Below the pieces are notes generated by a model that did not search any database, was not told the DNA's origin, and saw nothing but the letters and a program-made list of their open reading frames with translations. Shown here piece by piece: positions 5,152-9,914 of a stretch of 9,914 bases of DNA. A program made the position numbers and the translations under genes. The stretch is from DATAFO01 sp046728015 (GTDB lineage: Bacteria > Actinomycetota > Thermoleophilia > Solirubrobacterales > 70-9), in assembly GCA_046728015.1 (NCBI GenBank), contig JBKPDQ010000031.1, positions 1 through 9,914 of the forward strand, written 5' to 3'. Each line of letters begins with the position of its first letter. The first letter of the stretch is position 1.

Positions 5152-6565
5152 GTGACGCATCGCGCTGCGGGCCAGCGCCAGATTCTCCGCTGTCAGGCGA
5201 AACCGCCTTGCGCATGCCATAGCGCACGAGCTTCTCGGAGAAGTTCTTCGGGTCCATATCCGCATGCTTGGCGGCGGCGGTCAGCTTGCCGCCGCTGGCC
5301 TCGAGCACCCCGCCGATATAGGCGCGCTCGAATTCCTCCACCACGCGCGCCTTGGCGTCGCGGAAGGATAGCGAGAGGTCCACTCCGGGGCGGCCGCTCT
5401 CCGGTCCGAGGAAGCGCTCGACTTCTACGATCGTGTCCACGCGGGCCAGGATCACACCGCGCTCGATGACGTTTTCCAGTTCGCGGACGTTGCCCGGCCA
5501 GCCATAACGGCAGAGAGCCTGCATCGCCTCAGGAGCGATATCTCGCACCGACTTCTTCGAGCGACGGGCGCTTTCCTTGAGGAAGTGGCGCGCCAGAAGG
5601 GGCACGTCTCCTTCGCGCTCCCGGAGCGGCGGCACCCTGATGGGCATCACGCTCAGACGGTAGAAGAGGTCGGGCCGGAAGGCGTTCCGCTCGACCTCGG
5701 CGCGTAGGTCCTTGTTGGTGGTGGCGATGAAGCGGACATCGATCTCCACCGCCCGATCCGAACCAATCGGCGTGACGCATTTGTCCTCGATGACGCGCAG
5801 GAGCTTCGACTGCAGCCCGAGGGGCATCTCCCCGATCTCGTCGAGGAGCAGGGTGCCCCCACTGGCGCTCTGCAGAAGGCCCCGCCGGGTCTCGGCAGCG
5901 CCCGTGAAGGCGCCCTTGCGAAAGCCGAACAGTTCGGATTCGAACAGGTCGGTGGGGATGGCTGCGCAGTTGACGGGCACGAAGGGCTTGTCCCGGCGCG
6001 CGCCCGAGAAGTGGACCGATCGCGCCAGCAGTTCCTTGCCCACCCCCGTCTCCCCGTGGATGAGCAGGGTCGTGTCGAGATCCGCCACCGAGCGGAGGAC
6101 CTCGAAGACCTCGCGCATGGCCGCGCTCTGGGCCAGGGCGTTCTTGAGCGTGAAGCGCTCTTGGTTGCGCCTGAGGGTGGCCCGGCTGGCCGCGCGCAAC
6201 TCGTGGAACTCGATGGCGTGACGGAGGACGATGAGCAGTTCCGCCGTGTCGAAGGGCTTCACGAGGTAGTTGGCGGCGCCCAGCCGCATGGCCTCCACCG
6301 CGGACTCAATGGTGCCGTAGGCCGTCATCATGACCACCGCCACATCGGGATGATCGGTCTTGATCCGCCGAACCAGCTCCACGCCGTCCATCCCGGGGAG
6401 CCGCTTGTCGGTCATCACGACGTCGACGTCCTCGCGCTTCAGCGCGTCGACGGCATCCTCGCCGCTCGACAGGGCGAGCACCTCAAAGCCCGCCACCTCC
6501 AGGGTGCGCCGAAGCGGGCGCAGGAAAATCTCGTCGTCCTCGACGATCATCACACGGCGCTTCAT
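5147..6565 (-). CDS. Sigma-54-dependent response regulator, NtrC family, CbrB-like
   Basis: This 472-residue cytoplasmic transcription activator has three complete domains. The receiver (1-118) has the acidic pair D10/D11, phospho-acceptor D53, T81 and K103. The AAA+ sigma-54 interaction domain (about 142-375) has Walker A GETGVGKE (171-178), the sigma-54-contacting GAFTGA loop (218-223), Walker B LLLDEIGE (239-246) and an arginine-finger region FRPDLFYRL (296-304). A Fis-type helix-turn-helix lies at about 405-453. All catalytic residues are present, so it should open sigma-54 promoters. ATG 6565 has AAAGGAGG 5 nt upstream. The sensor kinase is the neighbouring upstream gene and is its expected phospho-donor. 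The stop codon lies within a palindrome that may be its own binding site for the next operon. CbrB-like is inferred from the partner's architecture; other NtrC-family names are possible. Confidence 0.95.
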   Translation of the reverse strand: MKRRVMIVEDDEIFLRPLRRTLEVAGFEVLALSSGEDAVDALKREDVDVVMTDKRLPGMDGVELVRRIKTDHPDVAVVMMTAYGTIESAVEAMRLGAANYLVKPFDTAELLIVLRHAIEFHELRAASRATLRRNQERFTLKNALAQSAAMREVFEVLRSVADLDTTLLIHGETGVGKELLARSVHFSGARRDKPFVPVNCAAIPTDLFESELFGFRKGAFTGAAETRRGLLQSASGGTLLLDEIGEMPLGLQSKLLRVIEDKCVTPIGSDRAVEIDVRFIATTNKDLRAEVERNAFRPDLFYRLSVMPIRVPPLREREGDVPLLARHFLKESARRSKKSVRDIAPEAMQALCRYGWPGNVRELENVIERGVILARVDTIVEVERFLGPESGRPGVDLSLSFRDAKARVVEEFERAYIGGVLEASGGKLTAAAKHADMDPKNFSEKLVRYGMRKAVSPDSGESGAGPQRDASR

Positions 6566-6570
6566 GACGA

Positions 6571-6578
6571 CCTCCTTT
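6571..6578 (-). promoter_or_regulatory. Strong Shine-Dalgarno AAAGGAGG of the response regulator
   Basis: It lies 5 nt before ATG 6565. Its GGAGG could also pair with CCTCC in the right arm of the hairpin just upstream (6583-6587), leaving a 7-nt loop. Confidence 0.8.
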
Positions 6579-6580
6579 GA

Positions 6581-6606
6581 CTGGAGGGGGCCTGGGCCCC
6601 CTCCAG
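6581..6606. repeat. Perfect 12-bp inverted repeat upstream of the regulator
   Basis: CTGGAGGGGGCC and its exact complement flank a 2-nt centre, giving a very stable stem ending 2 nt before the Shine-Dalgarno. No T-run follows on either strand, so it is a poor intrinsic terminator. It may stabilise the regulator message, pause transcription or affect translation start. Confidence 0.7.
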
Positions 6607-6696
6607 ACCTCCCCGTTTGCGCGAGGTGCTACCCCCCAACCTCCCCGTTTGCGCGAGGTGCTACACCGAACCTCCCCAGTTGCGCGGAGGGGCGAC
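6607..6696. repeat. Three tandem GC-rich repeats, period 31-32 bp
   Basis: Copies 1 (6607-6632) and 2 (6639-6664) share 26 identical bases; copy 3 (6670-6696) is diverged. Each begins ACCTCCCC and carries an internal short stem: ACCTC/GAGGT in copies 1 and 2 (for example 6607-6611 with 6623-6627) and CCTCC/GGAGG in copy 3 (6671-6675 with 6686-6690). The array fills most of the non-coding spacer between the sensor and regulator genes. The short unit, absence of unique spacers and imperfect third copy rule against CRISPR. Confidence 0.75.
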
Positions 6697-6743
6697 ACGC
6701 GCCTTCGCGATACCGGGCCCTCTTCGATTCTCCGACATGCCCC

Positions 6744-9713
6744 CTAACCTAGCCGGATCGGCTCCGCCAGGCTGGCCTGGGGAATCACGAGTCGGACCGT
6801 TGTTCCTCGCCCGGGAGCGCTGTCGATCTCGATCTCCCCCCCATGCAAATCCATGATCTTCTTCACGATGGCCATCCCGAGCCCGGTGCCGGTGGGCTTA
6901 GTCGTGAAAAACGGCAGGAAGAGCTTCTCACGGTGCTCCGGGGCGATCCCGCTGCCATTGTCGGCCACCTCCACCACTGCGGCGGCGCCCCGAGGATAGA
7001 GGCACACCTCGACTTTGGGCCCGGGACGCCGCTCGACGGCCTCCAAGGCATTGCGCACGACATTTGTAATGGCTTGCCGAAGGCGCTGCCCATCCACGAG
7101 TGCGGCCAGGTCGCGATCAAAGCCGCGGGTGATCAGTTCCACGCCTCCTCCGCTCCCCTCTGCCCTGGTGGCCTCGACCACCGAAGTCAGGATGCTCCCC
7201 AGCGGATATTCCTGGCGGTCCAGCCGCGTGTCGCGCGCGTAGTCCAGGAGGTCGGAGATAATCGCGTCGATCTCGGCGATCCCCGACAGAATGGTGTGGG
7301 CCATCTCACGCGAGATCGCCTCGCCGTCGACGGCGCCCGAGGTGAGCAGCGAGGTAGCCATCTTGATGCCCCCGAGAGGATTGCGGATCTCGTGGGCCAC
7401 CCCTGCCGCCATCTCACCGAGTGACGCCAGTTTCTCCCGCTGGATCATGCGCTGCTGGGTGGCGACCTGCTCGGTGAGATCGCGGAGGACGCCGACCGTG
7501 CCCATGACTTCGCGCTGAGTGTCGAAGACACAGGCGATGGACAGATGCGCGGGGAAACGGTGACCGGCGCGGGTGAACCCGGTCAGCGTGCCGCGCCAGG
7601 AGCGCCGCTCGACCAAGGCGCGCTGGATGGCGGCACCGACGCGCCGGCGCTCCGCGGGGTCCAGAACATCCAGATAGGTCAGTCCGGACGCTTCGACCGC
7701 CGACAGACCGAGCAGTCCTTGGCCGGCCGGATTGATGGTGACCAGCCGGCCGTCAGTGTCGGTGGTGAAGATGCAGTCCTCTACGCTCTGCACCACCGAC
7801 GCCAGCAGGTGCTCGCTCGTCTTGAGCGAACGCTGCATGGTCTGGAAGGATTCCACGAGCTCGCGGGCTTCGCCCTTCGAGATGGTGAAGCGATCCTCGA
7901 TGATGTAGTGGGCGGCCGCGCCGCCCAGGGAGGCAGCCAGGACGCGTTCGAGCCGGATGCGTAGATCGAGCAGATCGGGCAGGGTCAGCTCGTGAGGCGC
8001 TTTCCCAGCCAGCAGCTCGCGCAAGGTGGCTTCGGCCTCGTCGTGGGGTACGTAGAGGTGGATGAGCCGCTCGATCTCCGAGATCGACAGCGGCGCGACG
8101 CGCAGCGGTTCGGCTTCGACCAGGCCCACGAAGGCGGCCGCCTGGCTGCGCTCCTCTGCATCCTGGCGGGTGAGCGCTGATGCCAGCAGGTAGACCGAGA
8201 CATTCGCGAACAGCGACCAGAAGACACCGTGACTGATCCCGTCAAGGCCGGTGAGTCCGAAGAGGGCGGTGGGCCGGAGCCAGCTGAGACCGAACGGGCC
8301 CTCGCCGAGCCACCCCGACGACAGGACGCCCTCCTTCATGAGGGCGGGAATGATGAGGGTGTAACACCAGAGCGCGAAGCCCACGGAGATCCCCGCCAAG
8401 GCGCCCACCCGGGTCCCTCGGCGCCAGTAGAGTCCAAGAAAGACCGCGGGGGCGCACTGGGCCACGGCAATGAAGGAGAGCAGGCCCATCTCCACCAGCA
8501 AAAGGTGCCCGGCCTCGATCCGCGCCCAGAAGTAGCCGAGCACGACGACCACAAGGATGCCCAGACGGGTCGAGGCCAGGCTGGCCCAGTAGACTTCGGC
8601 AAACTGCCCCCGCCGCAGGATGACCGGCAGGATGATGTCGTTCGAGATCATCTTCGACAGGGCGAGGGAATCGACCACGATCATGGCCGTGGCCGCGGAG
8701 AAGCCGCCGAGAAAAACGGCCACCGCGACCGCCGGCGCATCGGCGGCCAGAGGCAGGGCCAGGATAAAGCTGTCCGCCGTCGCGGCCTGCCCGGGAAACT
8801 TCAGGAGTCCGGCGAACGCGATGGGCAGCACGAAGATATTGATCGCGAGCAGATAGAGCGGAAACGCCCACGCCGCGGTGGCCACGTCCCGCTCCCGCGG
8901 GTTCTGAACCACGAGCACGTGGAACTGGCGGGGCAGCAACATCACCGCCAGCATTGACACCAGAAGCATGGCCGTCCAGCGCGCGTACGAGGCCGAGGGC
9001 GGTGTCCCCAAGGTGAGCAGGCTCGACCATTCCGGATGGTCGATAATGCGAGAGAAGATGTCGGCGAAGCCCCCGAAGAGCCCCCAGGTGACGACCCCCC
9101 CCACGAGCAGGAACGCCACCAGCTTCACGATCGACTCCACTGCCACCGCGGACATCAACCCGGTCTGCCTCCGGGTGAAGTCGAGGTTGCGCGCACCGAA
9201 GAGGATACCGAAGAGGGCCAGCATGGCCGCCACCAGGAGAGCGGGGTCGAAGCCGGAGAGGACGGAGTCGCCGCCGATCATCATGGCGAACGACACCGAG
9301 ACGGCCTTGAGCTGGAGCGCGATGTAGGGAATCATCCCGCAGACCACCAGCGCCGCCACCAGCGTCCCGAGGGACGCCGACTTCCCGTACCGGCTGGCGA
9401 TGAAGTCGGAGATCGTGGTGATTCGCTGCTCTTTGGCCACCCGCACGAGCTTGCGCAACACGGTCGGCCACCAGAGCGCCACCAGAGCCGGGCCGAGGTA
9501 GATGGTGAGGAATTCCAGCCCGCGATTGGCGGCCAGGCCGACACTGCCGTAGAAGGTCCAGGCGGTGCAGTAGACCGACACGGCGAGCACGTACGTCAAT
9601 GTCTGGAGCCGCGGGCTCGAGAGTCGCCGCCCAAAGCGCTCGGCCACGGCGGCGACTAGGAAGAGGAAGACGAGGTACCCGATGAGGATAGCCGCGAGCG
9701 GTGTGGAGCTCAC
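6744..9713 (-). CDS. CbrA-like sensor: SLC5 transporter domain - STAC - PAS - histidine kinase
   Basis: This 989-residue membrane sensor kinase has an SSS/SLC5-like domain of about 13 helices at 1-515, with CbrA-type signatures YCTAWTFYGSVGLAANRGLEFL (split here as 48-57 and 58-69) and GGFSAATAMIVVDSLALSKM (336-355). A STAC domain spans about 545-607 (LYVPHDEAEATLRELLAG). A PAS domain at about 634-748 begins after SEHLLASVVQSVEDCIF. The HisKA domain has phospho-acceptor H774 in AGVAHEIRNPLGG. The HATPase domain has an N-box at about 884-893, G1 D918-N-G-S-G, F-box FFTTKP (935-940) and G2 GTGLGM (942-947). All kinase residues are intact. Pseudomonas CbrA has the same order and couples substrate sensing to CbrB; the ligand here is unknown. 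The GTG start at 9713 overlaps the upstream stop (GTGA), indicating translational coupling. Its partner is the sigma-54 regulator downstream. Confidence 0.95.
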   Translation of the reverse strand: MSSTPLAAILIGYLVFLFLVAAVAERFGRRLSSPRLQTLTYVLAVSVYCTAWTFYGSVGLAANRGLEFLTIYLGPALVALWWPTVLRKLVRVAKEQRITTISDFIASRYGKSASLGTLVAALVVCGMIPYIALQLKAVSVSFAMMIGGDSVLSGFDPALLVAAMLALFGILFGARNLDFTRRQTGLMSAVAVESIVKLVAFLLVGGVVTWGLFGGFADIFSRIIDHPEWSSLLTLGTPPSASYARWTAMLLVSMLAVMLLPRQFHVLVVQNPRERDVATAAWAFPLYLLAINIFVLPIAFAGLLKFPGQAATADSFILALPLAADAPAVAVAVFLGGFSAATAMIVVDSLALSKMISNDIILPVILRRGQFAEVYWASLASTRLGILVVVVLGYFWARIEAGHLLLVEMGLLSFIAVAQCAPAVFLGLYWRRGTRVGALAGISVGFALWCYTLIIPALMKEGVLSSGWLGEGPFGLSWLRPTALFGLTGLDGISHGVFWSLFANVSVYLLASALTRQDAEERSQAAAFVGLVEAEPLRVAPLSISEIERLIHLYVPHDEAEATLRELLAGKAPHELTLPDLLDLRIRLERVLAASLGGAAAHYIIEDRFTISKGEARELVESFQTMQRSLKTSEHLLASVVQSVEDCIFTTDTDGRLVTINPAGQGLLGLSAVEASGLTYLDVLDPAERRRVGAAIQRALVERRSWRGTLTGFTRAGHRFPAHLSIACVFDTQREVMGTVGVLRDLTEQVATQQRMIQREKLASLGEMAAGVAHEIRNPLGGIKMATSLLTSGAVDGEAISREMAHTILSGIAEIDAIISDLLDYARDTRLDRQEYPLGSILTSVVEATRAEGSGGGVELITRGFDRDLAALVDGQRLRQAITNVVRNALEAVERRPGPKVEVCLYPRGAAAVVEVADNGSGIAPEHREKLFLPFFTTKPTGTGLGMAIVKKIMDLHGGEIEIDSAPGRGTTVRLVIPQASLAEPIRLG

Positions 9714-9910
9714 GGCGGGTCATCCCCCGCAGAGGAGCGCGCCACCCACCACAGCACGACCACCATGGCGGCCCAGACGACGAACAGGTAGAGGACCAGG
9801 GCAGGCACACCCGCCACGAGGGCGGGCCGGTTGGGGATCCCGAGGAGCGGCCACACCAGGAGCGCGGCGAATACCACGAAGCAGGCGCCGAGGAGCTCCT
9901 TTGCTCTCAC
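9710..9910 (-). CDS. CbrX-like small two-helix membrane protein
   Basis: This reads as 66 residues from GTG 9910, only 4 nt from the window edge, so the true start and the ribosome binding site may lie outside. It has helices at about 8-25 and 33-57, joined by IPNRPALVAGVPAL, and a short polar tail SSAGDDPP. The linker resembles small DUF3311-type proteins found directly upstream of SSS transporters. Position, size and the 4-nt GTGA overlap with the sensor match cbrX, the small gene preceding and coupled to cbrA in Pseudomonas. It probably assists insertion, folding or dosage of the transporter-like sensor domain, which is inference. No catalytic residues are expected. Confidence 0.75.
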   Translation of the reverse strand: MRAKELLGACFVVFAALLVWPLLGIPNRPALVAGVPALVLYLFVVWAAMVVVLWWVARSSAGDDPP

Positions 9911-9914
9911 CGCG

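Noticed and set aside
6581..6606. Rho-independent terminator between sensor and regulator
   Set aside because: The stem is excellent but no T-run follows on the transcribed strand, and it lies 2 nt before a strong ribosome binding site.
6607..6696. CRISPR array
   Set aside because: There are only three units, with spacers of about 6 nt, no cas genes and a diverged third copy.
6617..6856. Plus-strand ORF with repeated 'PNLPVCARCY'-like peptides
   Set aside because: The peptide repeat is just the translated tandem DNA repeat, and the frame runs into the complement of the sensor gene.
8242..9810. Minus-strand open frame of 522 codons overlapping the sensor gene
   Set aside because: It is an alternate frame of the sensor kinase, which has unmistakable domains throughout; this frame is Arg/Gly/Pro-rich with no family resemblance.

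Overview
This is a GC-rich bacterial chromosome segment in which every credible gene lies on the minus strand, so transcription runs from the right edge to the left. No RNA genes, insertion sequences or CRISPR arrays were seen, and no gene-free stretch exceeds 300 bases. The organism cannot be named from the sequence. The GC content, the NtrC-type regulation and the gene set fit a proteobacterium or a related lineage such as Methylomirabilota/Rokubacteria; this is a low-confidence guess.

Right part (9910 to 5147), the regulatory module. A 66-residue two-helix membrane protein overlaps by 4 nt the GTG start of a 989-residue sensor kinase. The kinase fuses an SLC5/sodium-solute-symporter-like domain, a STAC linker, a PAS domain and a histidine kinase, which is the CbrA architecture. 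After a 177-nt spacer with short tandem repeats and a perfect hairpin comes a 472-residue NtrC-type sigma-54 response regulator (CbrB-like). The order small protein, sensor, regulator matches the cbrX-cbrA-cbrB arrangement known from Pseudomonas.

Middle (5146 to 2748), the probable output. The 188-nt spacer after the regulator holds a 34-bp imperfect palindrome (candidate activator site) and, about 65 bp downstream, a close match to the sigma-54 -24/-12 promoter with correct GG-GC spacing. This promoter points at a two-gene operon: a DUF4212 small subunit and a 644-residue sodium:solute symporter of the VC_2705/ActP-like group. The inferred circuit is a transporter-shaped sensor, through its sigma-54 regulator, switching on a real transporter of the same fold, probably for a short carboxylate. 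The symporter carries an EF-hand-like loop and a charged insertion.

Left part (2747 to 1). A YggT-like membrane protein and a second small membrane protein lie in one frame, separated by a single TGA and 6 nt. They are followed by a 113-residue protein of unknown function with a strong ribosome binding site. Last is a CBS-CBS-DUF294 nucleotidyltransferase that runs off the left edge; its frame is open to base 1, with 501 codons visible. DUF294/CBS proteins commonly accompany DUF4212-symporter pairs, so this part probably belongs to the same functional neighbourhood.
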